A stretch of 64,000 nucleotides of DNA, taken from positions 20,042,001 to 20,106,000 of the forward strand of contig NC_134704.1 in assembly GCF_043290135.1 (NCBI RefSeq), in the 5' to 3' direction. A model generated the notes under the pieces. The model did not search any database, was not told where the DNA came from, and saw nothing but the letters and a program-made list of their open reading frames with translations. Origin of the DNA: Rhipicephalus microplus (Eukaryota > Arthropoda > Arachnida > Ixodida > Ixodidae). The stretch's first letter is position 1, and the number at the start of each line of letters is the position of its first letter. Both the position numbers and the translations under genes were made by a program. Of this stretch, positions 32,097 through 42,959 are shown one piece after another.

Positions 32097-34604
32097 ATGG
32101 AGAGCCTTAAAGTGAAGGAACTCATCGAAATTTGTGAGGAACTCGGCATTACTTTGGGCCGTGCGAAACGAAAGCAAGCGATCCTTGAGATCATGAAGGA
32201 TGAGGGAGTGTCGGCTGAGGAAGTCGATGAGGCCTGGGTGGATATCAAAGCACGCCGTGAGGAGGCTGAAAGGCGAGAAGCTCGCGAACGTGAAGAAGCT
32301 GAAAGGCGAGAAGCTCGCGAACGTGAGGAAAGGCGAGAAGCTCGCGAACGTGAAGAAGCTGAAAGGCAAGAGGCTCGCGAACGTGAGGAAAGGCGAGAAG
32401 CTCGCGAACGTGAAGAAGCTGAAAGGCGAGAACGCCGCGAGGAGGCCGAGAGACAAGAGCGCCTAGAGTTGAAACGACTAGAATTGGCAATCCTACAGTG
32501 TTCTCAGGCGCCTAGCGTAGCTCCTCCGACGATTCAGGTCAGCGGTTTTAGAATTCGGGACCAACTGCCACCGTTCGTAGTAGGCGAGGACATGGCGAAG
32601 TATCTCGTCAAGTTTGAACACGTCTGTGAGCGAAACGCTTTGGAGCGGCCTCTTTGGGCGCGGAACCTGCTAGCTCTTCTTCCCGGCGAAGTGTCCGACG
32701 CGATAACTTGCTTGTCGAGGGAAGCGTTTGAGAGCTATGACGAGGTTAAGGAAGTGCTCTTGAGACGTTATAAGTTGTCACCCGAGGCTTTCAGGCAAAG
32801 GTTCCGGTATGCTAAAAAGGGGAATGAGTCACACGTTGACTTCGCGTTTCGTCTTAAAGCTGATTTAATTGAATGGCTCAAGGGCGAAGGTGTTTATGAC
32901 GACCGCGATAAAGTGGTGGAATGCGTTGCATTGGAGCAATTCTACCACTGCCTCGAGGAGGATGTCAGGCTTTGGCTGCAGGACAGACTTGGTGAAGTAC
33001 AGCTAAACAAGGCAGCAGAGTTAGCTGAGGAGTATTATACTCGCCGAAAGTTGCACAGCAGGGCAGTGCGCGTTGAAAAGGATGAGAGAAAAGAGGGCTT
33101 TTCAAAGAAACCTGATCAACGGAGACCCGCTCCGCACCGTAATTTCAAGAAGGACCCGTCTCTTACGAAGGACAGTGTAGGGGAAGGGCAAACAGAAGCG
33201 GAGAGATCGAGTGAGGTTTCTACCACACAGGCATTTGAATCGGAAAACAAACGGAAGCCACTAATCTGCTACAACTGCAAAAAGGAAGGACACATCGCGA
33301 GAAACTGTGAGGAAAAGTTTGCCTTCGCAACGATCCGAGAATCAGAAAAAAACATGCGGTTGTTGGAGCCGTATCTCCAAGAAATTAGGGTGAATGAGAA
33401 AACGTGCCGAGCACTTAGAGACTCAGCAGCAACCATGGACGTTGTCCATCCTTCATTGGTGTCTCCGGATGACTTTACAGGAGAATGCGCGTGGATCAGG
33501 CAAGTCGCCGAGGAGCAGAGTGTTCGCTTACCAATCGCCACCGTTGTCATTGAAGGCCCGTTCGGTGAGCTTCGCACCGAAGCGGCTGTGTCTGCCGCGC
33601 TAAATGATCGTTTTCCTTATCTTTTCTCCAACAACTCGGAGCAGCTTCTCAAAGAGCAGGGCAAATCGTTCTTCCCCAACTTAGCGTGCATGGCCCTCAC
33701 GCGATCGCAAGCGCGGAAGCTATCGCGGCAGCTTGATCTGGTTCAATGCGGTGAACTCTCAGGTGACCTTGTCGGCGGGTCGACGGAACCCCAGAAAGGA
33801 AATTTTCCGCGTGAGTCATGTGAGCAGTCGCGCGAGCGGCCCGTCGCCGAACCGACCGGCGCGGTTTCCCTAGAAAGGGGAGACGACATGGCGCCATTGA
33901 GTCAGAGCGAGAGGGTTGCAACGCTCTCGCCTGTAGCGGAAAGTTGGAGCGAGCTGCCGAGAGTTGATCGAGAGACGCTCATTCGAGAGCAGCGTGAGGA
34001 TCTCTCGATTGAAGCGCTAGTGGAAAGCCACAAAAACGCAGCACAAGTGCTGTCGAAGGAGCACTACGAGAAATCGGTGAAGAAGCGCGCTTTTCAAGTT
34101 GATAATCAGGTAATGCTGCTTCAGCCGTCCAAAAGGAACAAGCTTGAGATTCATTGGGAAGGGCCCGCCAAAGTGATATCGAAGCTTTCTGATACCAATT
34201 GTGAAGAGAAATTAGGAAGGCGGCCGAACAAAATTTATCACAGTAACTTGAAAGCAGTCGTAAATTTACTTTTAAGTGCTTCAGAGGAAGAGGAAGCAGA
34301 AATTTTGAGTTCTAGTGAGGTAATTGAAGGGGGATCGAAAGTAATCCGGGAGCAGATAAACCTAGAGCCTAGCTTAAGTGAAGGAGGACCTGAGAAAGAG
34401 GACCTGAGAAAGATTGGTTCCGAGTTTGAAGACGTGTTTTCGGACCGCCCCGGAAACACGAGGGTGATCGAACACGATATCGAGCTAAGCGGTGAGGAGT
34501 CAATCCGTAGCAAGCCGTATCGTTGTTCCCCTGTGCAACGTCGAAAGTGTGAGCCGCTCTTGGTGCCGCGTAGGTATCGTCGCCTAAAAGTGGCCGGTTA
34601 CTGA
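32097..34604 (+). CDS. Gag-protease-integrase remnant-RT start polyprotein (gypsy, Gmr1-like)
   Basis: The frame has 835 codons in one reading frame. Residues about 50-125 are a charged ERREAREREEA-type coiled coil. Residues about 150-340 are a capsid/SCAN-like helical region (KYLVKFEHVC, RQRFRYAKKG). A CCHC zinc knuckle (CYNCKKEGHIARNC) is at 391-404. A retropepsin-like site RDSAAT lies at 441-446; Ala replaces the usual Gly after DS. MALTRSQARK follows, then an integrase N-flank (REQREDLS). The frame then passes directly to the integrase tail (residues 666-720, with FQVDNQVMLL and HWEGPAKV), so the HHCC and DDE core is gone. Residues 775-830 match the very start of RT (FSDRPGNT, SKPYRCSP). 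The order PR-IN-RT is that of Gmr1-type elements. It is a defective copy. Confidence 0.85.
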   Translation: MESLKVKELIEICEELGITLGRAKRKQAILEIMKDEGVSAEEVDEAWVDIKARREEAERREAREREEAERREAREREERREAREREEAERQEAREREERREAREREEAERRERREEAERQERLELKRLELAILQCSQAPSVAPPTIQVSGFRIRDQLPPFVVGEDMAKYLVKFEHVCERNALERPLWARNLLALLPGEVSDAITCLSREAFESYDEVKEVLLRRYKLSPEAFRQRFRYAKKGNESHVDFAFRLKADLIEWLKGEGVYDDRDKVVECVALEQFYHCLEEDVRLWLQDRLGEVQLNKAAELAEEYYTRRKLHSRAVRVEKDERKEGFSKKPDQRRPAPHRNFKKDPSLTKDSVGEGQTEAERSSEVSTTQAFESENKRKPLICYNCKKEGHIARNCEEKFAFATIRESEKNMRLLEPYLQEIRVNEKTCRALRDSAATMDVVHPSLVSPDDFTGECAWIRQVAEEQSVRLPIATVVIEGPFGELRTEAAVSAALNDRFPYLFSNNSEQLLKEQGKSFFPNLACMALTRSQARKLSRQLDLVQCGELSGDLVGGSTEPQKGNFPRESCEQSRERPVAEPTGAVSLERGDDMAPLSQSERVATLSPVAESWSELPRVDRETLIREQREDLSIEALVESHKNAAQVLSKEHYEKSVKKRAFQVDNQVMLLQPSKRNKLEIHWEGPAKVISKLSDTNCEEKLGRRPNKIYHSNLKAVVNLLLSASEEEEAEILSSSEVIEGGSKVIREQINLEPSLSEGGPEKEDLRKIGSEFEDVFSDRPGNTRVIEHDIELSGEESIRSKPYRCSPVQRRKCEPLLVPRRYRRLKVAGY

Positions 34605-35298
34605 GGTGGAGCATGTTGCTCCACAGCGCAACTTTGACGTTCGCTATCAAAAAAAAAGGGAAAGCTAAACGCCAATGCAGGTGCATTGAGCAGTGCGTTC
34701 TAGCTAGTACCTTCTCAACCTTTCGGTTTCTCGCTGGCGATTCGGGGCAAAATTTTGACCTCATCACGACCTGGGCTGAGCGCTCTCCTTCAGAGTGATC
34801 TCAAGGGGCCAACTTTATGTGGTATTCTAATTCGTTGCGTTGTTGTAATTGTGAAAAATTCAAGTTCTTACTTTAGGAGTCTTGTGTCCCACATGTGCCT
34901 CTTGATGTAGAGGGAACAAAATTCCGATAGACACGTAGAAAGGTATATGTTGTACTATACTTTGTCTGGTGTTCTGTCGGGTGACCGAGGGCACTTGCTT
35001 GTGTCGTGTGTTGTTTGTTGTCGAACCGTTCTTAGCAAGTTGCAGAACCATCGACAAGTGCTGAAACCGAAGGTGGTCAGAAGAGACGAGTGAAGCTGGT
35101 CGACAAGTTGTGGCGACAAGCCAGTGGAGCTGGGATCCGTCGTCAAAAATGGGATGTGTTCCCGGAACAGTCTGAAGCTGTATTCTCCCCATGGCCCTGG
35201 AGGCGAACCTGGAGGGACCTGGCGAACGAGCGCACCTGACATCCGAGCCCCGTGGAAGCAGCTCGTCTTTCCGGTGCATTGTCTGGCGGCGGGGGTGC
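34605..35298 (+). other. Non-coding remainder of the LTR element interior
   Basis: No pol motif is recognisable after the frame stops in RT. The segment ends in a G-rich tract before the 3' LTR. It probably represents 3' untranslated internal sequence left after the deletion of RT/RNase H. Confidence 0.5.
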
Positions 35299-35941
35299 TG
35301 TTATGCCAGCGAGTCCTCGTCAAACGTCCGTGCCTCTGAAAAAGGCAATCTGGGTCAAGGCCAGCCCGCAGTCCGCCTGACGCGAACAACTCAACGGCGT
35401 GAACACGCGCGGCGCCTCTCTGGCCCACGTGCATTGAGTCAGCAGCGCACGTGACAGCGAGCCGGCGTCCTCGTGTCTGGGGGTCTGCCCTGACGACCAG
35501 CGGCGACCCCATTGGAGTAATCTGCCCTGACGACCAGCGGCGCTTCTGATTGGACATTTTGGTTGGACCCGGTGCAAATAAAAGAAGCCCTGCGGCGCGT
35601 CGCGATCGGCGGTCCTATGAGAGAGGAGTCCCCATGTCGGAGAGCCGACATGTGTGTGAGTCGGCGGTCTTAGGCGAAAAGCTGACCTATGTGTTAGAGA
35701 GGAGAGCTCGGCTCTTCGAGTCTCTGTCGGCCCCAGTGCCGAAATTGTAACGCCTCTGTATATATGCTGTACATAAACCTTGTTAAACTCACCGTCGTCT
35801 CGTCCGCTCGTCTTATCAGCTCTGCGCAGAAGCAGTCGCGAGCTGAGAAACATACGCTACCAAACGGCTGGTGACCTTCCCGGCGGAGTTGAAAGCAGTG
35901 GCGCCTTCGGGACCGTGTTGGCGTCCCCGTCTTTCTCAACA
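35299..35941 (+). repeat. 3' LTR
   Basis: This is the same length as the left LTR and nearly identical to it, starting TGTTATG after a G-rich tract and ending CAACA before CTAC. The polyadenylation-type signal is conserved near 35576. Confidence 0.95.
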
Positions 35942-36202
35942 CTACGTGCACATGCCCGGTCCATGTCCATTTCCTCTTCTTGATTTCGACTACAATATCC
36001 TTAACCCGCGTTTGTTCCCTAATCCACTCTGCTTTCTTCTTGTTACACCTACCATTTTCCTTTCCATTGCTCGCTGTGTCGTCCTCAATTTAAGCTGAAC
36101 CCTCTTTCTAAGTCTCCAGGTTTCCGCTCCGTAGCTAAGTACCGGCAAGATGCAGCTGTTATATACCTTCCTCTTGAGGGATAGTGGCAATCTAACTGTC
36201 AT
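35942..36202 (-). pseudogene. LINE 3' region, part 2 (other side of the LTR insertion)
   Basis: On the minus strand this reads LSLKRKVYNSCILPVLSYG, then AETWRLRKRVQLKLRTTQRA and MERKMVGVTRRK. This is the region just upstream of the tail in part 1. It then degrades by a frameshift and stop. The halves rejoin if the LTR element and one CTAC are removed. It is 5'-truncated near 36202. Confidence 0.82.
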
Positions 36203-36204
36203 GA

Positions 36205-36345
36205 TTTGAGAGTACTTGAGATTTTAGAGGGCGATGAGAGTAACATTAAATAAGAAAGGTAAGAGGACGGACCCTTGAGGTGTGCCGACACTCGTTAGTG
36301 TGCATGCTGGGCAAGAGGCTCTCCATTTCCATCAAGCTTCACCTA
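36205..36345 (-). pseudogene. Second LINE fragment with RT motif B
   Basis: On the minus strand, 36230-36300 reads LTSVGTPQGSVLLPFLFNVT. This is the GxPQGS...P.LFN block of non-LTR reverse transcriptases, followed by a stop. It abuts the fragment at 35942-36202 but its motif order does not continue into it. It is either a separate LINE scrap or the same element after an internal deletion. Confidence 0.55.
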
Positions 36346-37264
36346 AAGACCACACGACCAGAACTACGAAACCCACAGCAAAGGATGGATCAAGAACAAT
36401 TTAAATATTAAAAGAAAGAAAACAAGGAGGTTTGATTGACTCTTACATATATGTGACAGTATAAATGTCTGACCACCATATAACGACACACATTTATTCT
36501 TCTTTATTGATGTCGGCATTCGATGTTTACCTTATACCCGCGGATATCGAATATTCTCCAACGCTTACTATAACCGATCCCACACTAACCAACCTTACTA
36601 ATCACTTATCTTTACTTAACCTCAGTTACATACCATTGTCGAAGATAAGTCATTATTGGACTATATTATTAGCGAACAATAACCAAAATCATTCATATTA
36701 TAGCCTTAACTATAGCCTACTGAAGCCAGTGGCGAGTAGTACTGGTAGTATGCGGGCAAATACGATAAGGTATTAATAGTATGCCACTAAACACAGACTG
36801 GACTTCACCACTCACAGGTCACTATCACCCGTTAAATAATTGGCGAACGAAGAGCTGTGGGGGAGATGGCGATGCTAATATATGTCCTCGTACATAATAC
36901 CACGCGCAGTGTGTTTTGAGAAAGCCGTACACGTAGGCGAACACTTCAACAAGTATTACGGCACAGTGCGCGAAAGCCTTGCGTGATACTTTTATGGGAT
37001 TCGGCGTGACAGGATGGTTGATATAAAATCCAGAATAAATAAAGCGCACTCTTCCCGATATTCGACCGCGATAGCACTGGCAAGTTCCGAAAATAGTTCA
37101 TCGATTGAAGGTTCTCGGTAGCCTCTCGGCTTTGTATCAACTGGAAAACACGCTCGGTCACTCTATGACATTCGATGCTAGTTTGATAAGAAAAATATCA
37201 TGATCGAAGAAAATGTTTCCATTGGAAATACTTGTGCTTCCCTTTCAATCTGTCACCAGGTCCC

Positions 37265-37500
37265 ACCGTTGCCGTCTAGTCGTCATGGCGCTCGACTGCT
37301 AACACAAAGGTTGCGAGTTGGAATCCCGGTGGTGGCGGCAGCATTTTCGATGGAGGCGAAAATGTCTCAGGCCCGTGTGCTTAGATTTAGGTGCATGTTA
37401 AAGAACCTCAGGTGGTCGAAATTTCCGGAGGGCTTCACTACGGCATCTCTATTAATCATATCGGTGTTTTGGGACGTTAAACCCCAGAAATTATTATTAA
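37265..37500 (+). mobile_element. Diverged SINE, plus strand
   Basis: This is a sense-strand copy: tRNA-like head with tctagtcgtcatggcgctcg and gagttggaatcccgg, then the body (tggaggcgaaaatg, ggtggtcgaaatttccgg) and tail gggacgttaaacccc followed by a short ATT run. It has many substitutions. Confidence 0.8.
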
Positions 37501-37868
37501 TCGGTTACCGAGATATGTGTAAGTGCTAAACTATGAATAGAAGAAATTACACCCGAAGCCGCCTGCAGGTTACGTGTTAATATATCGGAAGAATTCTTCC
37601 AAATGACGTTGTCGTTTATTTCAAGAGACGAGATTCAATAATTGGAAAATAAAATTGGGCTTACACCTAAGCACTATGTAATATCTTTGTGTAGTGTGTA
37701 CTTTCCAATGTACTTTCTTGAATTTGGGCTACTTTTGGCGAAGAAGATCTTCTGAATACTTGCATCGTTAATGTTTTGTTTCTTTTGTACTGAAGAAGAT
37801 GAGTGCCACTCAGAAAGGCAGAGGGTACCACTCAGACTGTGAAGAAGATGACGTTTGGTTGGCTCGGT

Positions 37869-40182
37869 GATTAAAATTTTATTCCAGATATCACCCGGCG
37901 ACGTCCTCAACCTTATAAACTATTCCTTAAGCAATGCCTGGATACCACATGACTGGAAAATAGCTAGAGTGATTCCCATATTAAAAAAACAAGGGTCAGG
38001 TTTTAACATTGACAACATCAGACCAATCTCTCTAACATCTCACCTGATCAAAATTATAGAGAGAGTTCTCAATAATAGAATAAAAGTTTGGATGGCTGAC
38101 AAGCTAATATTGAAACCATTTCAAATAGGTTTTCGTAGCGAATGCTCAATTTGGTGTGCTCATGCCGACTTAGAGAGCCGAATACAGCTTGCCCGAAAAA
38201 GACGACAATACGCGGTACTAGTAACACTAGACATAGCTAAAGCTTATGATAGCGTTGAGCACTCAATTTTATTGAATTCTTTACACGAATGTGACTTTCC
38301 GCGATATATTGTTGATTGGGTAGCAGAGTTTCTAAAATCGAGAGAATTTTATTGTGCAAAGGATGGATGTCACTCATCTAAATTCAAACAGCAACGTGGA
38401 GTACCTCAAGGGGCGGTCCTATCTCCGCTGTTATTCAATGTGTTGATGAGCTCAATTCCAATTGAACGAGATATCACTGTCTACATTTATGCAGACGACA
38501 TTGCATTTTTCGTTGCAGACAGTGACATTTATTCTTTGCATCAAAAATTGCAAAAGTACATGTATTCTCTTGAAATTTGGCTGCATTCAATTTCATTGTC
38601 TCTAAACATCAGTAAAAGTGCGCTCCTGGTGTTCCCTATAGCAGATTCTATTCAAATTTCAGTACTTTATAATCAGGAACCGATTCCACAAGTAGAGTCT
38701 ATCAAATATTTGGGCATTATTTATAACGAGAAACTTAACTGGAGCCCTCACATAGACTATAACGTGGCAAAGGCACAACGAGCTTCAGGCTTATTGCGAA
38801 GGTTGAGCAACAGAAAATATGGGTTACGTAGACACACCTTATTAATGATATATAAAATGTACATGCGCCCAATACTCGAATTTGGGTGTATATTATTTTC
38901 GGGTGGCCCTACGTACAAAATTAAACCGTTAGTTCTATTAGAGCGAGAAGCGTTACGGTTGTGTTTGCGACTCCCCAGGTATGTCGCTATTAATGTACTA
39001 TATCAGGAAGCTCGCATACCAACTATTCTTTGCCGATTCCGTATCTTAACAGTACAAACATACTTGAAATTTTACGGCTTATCAGCGAGACGGTCTGCAT
39101 ATGCCTTTATTAGTGACCCCGACGCCTTCTTCCTCGCTCACTGGCCACGCTTTCGTACTCCCCAGATTATTTTTGTACAAAAGAAACTTGAAAGCATAAA
39201 GGTGGATATCAGATCGGTAATTGGAACCAAAGCATTAAATCACAATATTACGATAGAATGTGATGAAATTTTTCCCCCACTATCTAAGTTTCAATCTTCG
39301 AGTTACTTAAATGACAGGTTAGAAGACATAGCTCATGCGGAAATAAAGAACATAATAGCCACAGACGCTTCTGTGAATAAAGAAAAGGCAGCAGTAGGAA
39401 TCGTCTCAGATTACCTCGGTTGGTCATTCTCGGTAAGACTACCAGACTTCACTCCGGTTTTCGAAGCTGAGCTCCTGGCTATTATTTTAGCGCTACGAAA
39501 ACTTCCTTCAAAAAAAGAGAGTGCAATGATAATTACTGATTCTCTTTCGCTGTGTACTACTCTCACAGCTTCAGAACAATCAAGAGCTCTAGCGACATTA
39601 CAAACATTAGTTCCACCTCATGTGAAGTTCCTGAAGTTAGTCTGGGTCCCGGGACACTGTGGCATACGGTTGAATGAAATAGCCGATTCACTATCTCGAG
39701 CCACACTTGATGGCCCTGTGATCTCGGTACTACCAGAATCGGAACACATAGTGTCGATCAGATATAGAAAATGGGCTATTTATACGGATATTATGGAAAA
39801 TATTACTAAATATACGGACTATCAGCACCTAACATACCCCTGGAAACCTCAGTGGAGTCAATCTAAAAAGTTAGAAGTTATTTTAACCAAATTTCGATGT
39901 CGTGTCCCTCCATTAAACTTTTACTTGCACAGAGCTGGTCTGGCGATATCCCCCCTGTGTCCATTCTGTGAAGAAACGGAAACAATAGAGCATTTCTTTA
40001 TAACATGTAAAAACTATTCATTAATTAGGAAAAGACTTTTAATTGTTCCGTTTCAAGCAGTAGGTTTAAATTTAACTGCAGATAATGTTCTAAGTTTCGG
40101 TGCCTTTAGCTTGGGACATTGCCACAGGAGCGTATTCGATGCTGTATGCAATTTCATTCGAGAATCAAAGCGCATGTCATAA
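37869..40182 (+). CDS. Reverse transcriptase-RNase H of an I-like LINE (5'-truncated)
   Basis: An open frame from about 37855 runs uninterrupted to TAA/TAG-type termination at 40182. Numbering from an ATG at 37855, RT motif A is TLDIAKAYDSVEH (Asp126), motif B is GVPQGAVLSPLLFN (about 183-196) and the catalytic YADD is at 212-215. An RNase H domain follows: ATDASVNKEKAAVG (Asp504), FEAELLAIILAL, ITDSLS and VWVPGHCGIRLNEIADS. A C-terminal zinc motif (CPFCEETETIEHFFITC) ends the protein. RT followed by RNase H is characteristic of the I group of LINEs. The N-terminal endonuclease is absent. The ATG at 37855 lies at or outside the element's left edge and is probably not a natural start. Confidence 0.92.
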
Positions 40183-40528
40183 TAATGCCTGCTTAAATAT
40201 ATTTCTGAAGACACTTGTCTAATTTTGAATGAAATTTGCATATTCATTTGATTGTGACCGGGTGAGATAAGCTCGATTGTCTGGTCTACTCAAAATTTCT
40301 GTCTTCCACTGTAGTATTACCTCACCTTTTCTCTTCTTGATTCAATCTTCAATTATTTGTTTAGTTTAATATTCCTTTTTAGTTAATTATTATTTTCTAT
40401 TACATCATTAGTTTTTTCATTAAGGATAAACCTTTTAATATATCTCATATAGGATACTTCTAGATTTCATGGCCAATCCCCCATAGTGGGTATGTGCCAG
40501 TGCGAAGGGGCAACAACAACAACAACAA
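37869..40528 (+). mobile_element. I-like LINE copy 1, 5'-truncated, with (CAA)n tail
   Basis: The copy starts inside the RT fingers, so endonuclease and ORF1 are missing. After the coding part comes a 3' UTR of about 330 bp and a (CAA)n tail at 40511-40528. The left limit is uncertain; TCGGTG at about 37863-37868 resembles the sequence beyond the tail (TCGGTGCCCA) and may be a short target duplication. LINE copy 2 is inserted directly after the tail. Confidence 0.85.
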
Positions 40529-40538
40529 TCGGTGCCCA

Positions 40539-42683
40539 TCTAACATGGACAAACTAGTAAAGAGGGTCCTACATAGCCGAGTAAGTATCTGGATGGCAGA
40601 CAATTTAGTAATAAAACCGAACCAAATCGGCTTTCGTAGTGATTTCTCAATTTGGTGTGCCCATGCTGATTTAGAGAGCTGAATACAGCTCGCGCGTAAA
40701 AGAAGGCAATACGCTGCTTTAGTAACGCTTGACATAGCCAAGGCATATGACAGTGTGGAGCACTTCATATTGTTAAATACGCTAGAGAGATTGAACTTCC
40801 CACAATATTTTATTGAGTGGGTGGCAGAATTCTTAAAATCAAGAGAATTCTACTGCGTCAAGGATGGATGTTCCTCATCTAGATTTAAACAAACGCGCGG
40901 AGTTCCCCAAGGAGCAGTCTTATCTCCAATATTATTTAATGCTTTAATGAGCACAATTCCAACAGATCAAGAAGTTACTGTCTACATTTATGCTGATGAC
41001 ATCGCACTCTTTGCTGCTGACTGTGGTATTTACTCATTACAACTTAAATTACAAAGATATATTAACATGTTAGAAATTTGGTTGCAGTCGATTTCGATAT
41101 CGTTAAATGTCAACAAAAGCGCGCTCATGGCGTTTCCGCTTGCAAAACCAATTTCAATTTCAATTCAATATAAACAGGAACCCGTCCAGCAAGTAGACTC
41201 TATAAAATATTTGGGAATCATTTATAATGACAAACTTAACTGGAGTCCACACATAGAGTATATAACTACCAAAGCACAGCGGGCTTCAGGCTTACTACAC
41301 AAGCTAAGTAACCGGAAATATGGGTTACGGAGGCACACCTTGATAACGTTGTACAAGATGTACATGCGCCCCATCATGGAATTCGGCTGCATATTATTCT
41401 CGGGTGACCCTGCTTATAAAACGAAACCTCTAGTTGTCTTGGAGCGAGAAACACTGCGAATGTGTCTGGGACTCCCTAGATTTGTGGCTATCAACGTACT
41501 GTACCAGGAAGCGCGCCTGCCTACACTACTTTGTCGATTTCGAATTTTGACCGTACAAGCATTTTTAAAATTTTATAGCTTACCGGCAAGAAGATCTCAA
41601 TATGCTTTTATCGCAAACCCAGACGCCTTCTTTCTTGCTCATTGGCCACGGTTTCACACACCTCAGATAATATTTGTACAAAAAAAATCTACAAAGTATA
41701 AATGTGAACATTAGAAATGTAATTGAGACTAATGACTCGAATTCTCATGTTATTATTGAGTATGATGACATATTCCCCCAAAACGCCAAATTACAATCCC
41801 TCAAATTTTTAAATAACATATTATTAGATTACTTGCAGCATGCAGAAACTAAAAATATAATAGCCACAGATGCTTCCGTAAATAATCAAAAGGCAGGTGT
41901 AGGCATTGCCTCTGATTTGCTTGACTGGTCCTTTTCAGTGAGACTGCCTGATTTTACTCCAGTTTTTGAAGCGGAGCTCTTGGCGATTATTTTAGCTCTT
42001 CGAAAACTTCCGTCAAATCAAAACAACGCAGTAATAATGACGGATTCTCTTTCAGTTTGTGCAGCTCTGACAGCTTCAGAGAACTCTCGAATTCTAAGCA
42101 CATTCAAAACATTAGTACCCCCGCAGTTGAGACTCCTGAGATTACTATGGGTTCCGGGTCACTGTGGATTAAGATTAAATGAATTGGCCGATTCCTTAGC
42201 ACGAGCCGCACTTGATGGGCCAGTTTTGTCCATACTGCCAGATGTTGAATATATCACGGCTATAAGATATCGAAAATCAGCAATCTCCACTGATACGATA
42301 GAAAAAGTAACTACATGGACAGACTATAACCACCTCATGTTTCCATGGCAACCCCACTGGAGTCAGTCCAGAAAGCTCGAAGTCTTAATTACTAAATTTC
42401 GATGTCGTGTCCCCCCCCTAAACCTGTATCTACACAGAGCTGGTCAGACAACATCACCCCTCTGCGCATTCTGCGGAGAAATGGAATCATTATTTTTTGT
42501 ATTGTCGCCGCTACGAGATACTTAGAAAAAGGTTATATAGTTATGCCATTTCGGAAAATAGGCCTTAGATTGACGGCGGAAACGGCGCTAAGCTTTGGCG
42601 CCTCAGCTTTGGGACATTGCCACAGGGATGCTTTCAATGCCGTTTGCGATTATATTCAGGCAACCAAGCGTATACCTTTGTGA
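40539..42683 (+). pseudogene. RT-RNase H pseudogene of LINE copy 2
   Basis: It is clearly homologous to copy 1 throughout but diverged, with TLDIAKAYDSVEH, GVPQGAVLSPILFN, IYADDIALF, ATDASVNNQKAGVG, FEAELLAIILAL and VPGHCGLRLNELADS. It is broken by a TGA at 40680-40682, where copy 1 has CGA (C-to-T at a CpG). A frameshift in the A-run near 41684-41692 and a second frameshift near 42485-42500, inside the C-terminal zinc motif, also disrupt it. It cannot encode a working polymerase. Confidence 0.9.
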
Positions 42684-42959
42684 TCTTCAATCAAAAAAAA
42701 AATTATTTATTGCTCCCCAGGGCCGAGTGAAGTAAACGCAGCTGAGTGGTAATCATAACACCTCAAATCTCAAAATCGCTCAACTTGATTTTTTTTCGTT
42801 TGCTCTTTTTATGTTGTTTTTATTTTTACATTAGTCTTATTATAATACCAATTCATTACACATAGTTAAAATGATCACAGAAAAACTGCACTACACTTTC
42901 TTGGCCAATCACCCTGAGTGGGTATGAGCCAACCTCCCAGGGAAACAAAACAAAACAAA
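40539..42959 (+). mobile_element. I-like LINE copy 2, 5'-truncated, inserted at the tail of copy 1
   Basis: The copy begins at 40539 with sequence matching the RT palm of copy 1 and ends in an (AAACA)n-like tail at about 42943-42959. The ten bases TCGGTGCCCA flank it on both sides (40529-40538 and 42960-42969; two preceding A's also match). It is therefore a clean target-primed insertion of about 2.4 kb exactly at the 3' end of copy 1. Confidence 0.88.

Larger units (their letters stand above)
31074..35941 (+). mobile_element. Ty3/gypsy LTR retrotransposon, Gmr1-like, internally deleted
   Basis: Two 643-bp direct repeats (31074-31716 and 35299-35941), each starting TGTTATG and ending CAACA, bound a 3.58-kb interior. 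The 4-bp sequence CTAC lies immediately outside both ends (31070-31073 and 35942-35945), a target duplication of gypsy size. Between the LTRs is one long gag-pol-like frame. G-rich sequence just before the right LTR (about 35287-35295) is the likely polypurine tract. The integrase core and nearly all of RT/RNase H are missing, so it would need proteins from other copies. Confidence 0.93.

Noticed and set aside
36465..36776. A 103-codon plus-strand frame
   Set aside because: It is low complexity (Ser, Thr, Asn, Leu), AT-rich, with no motif or splice support.
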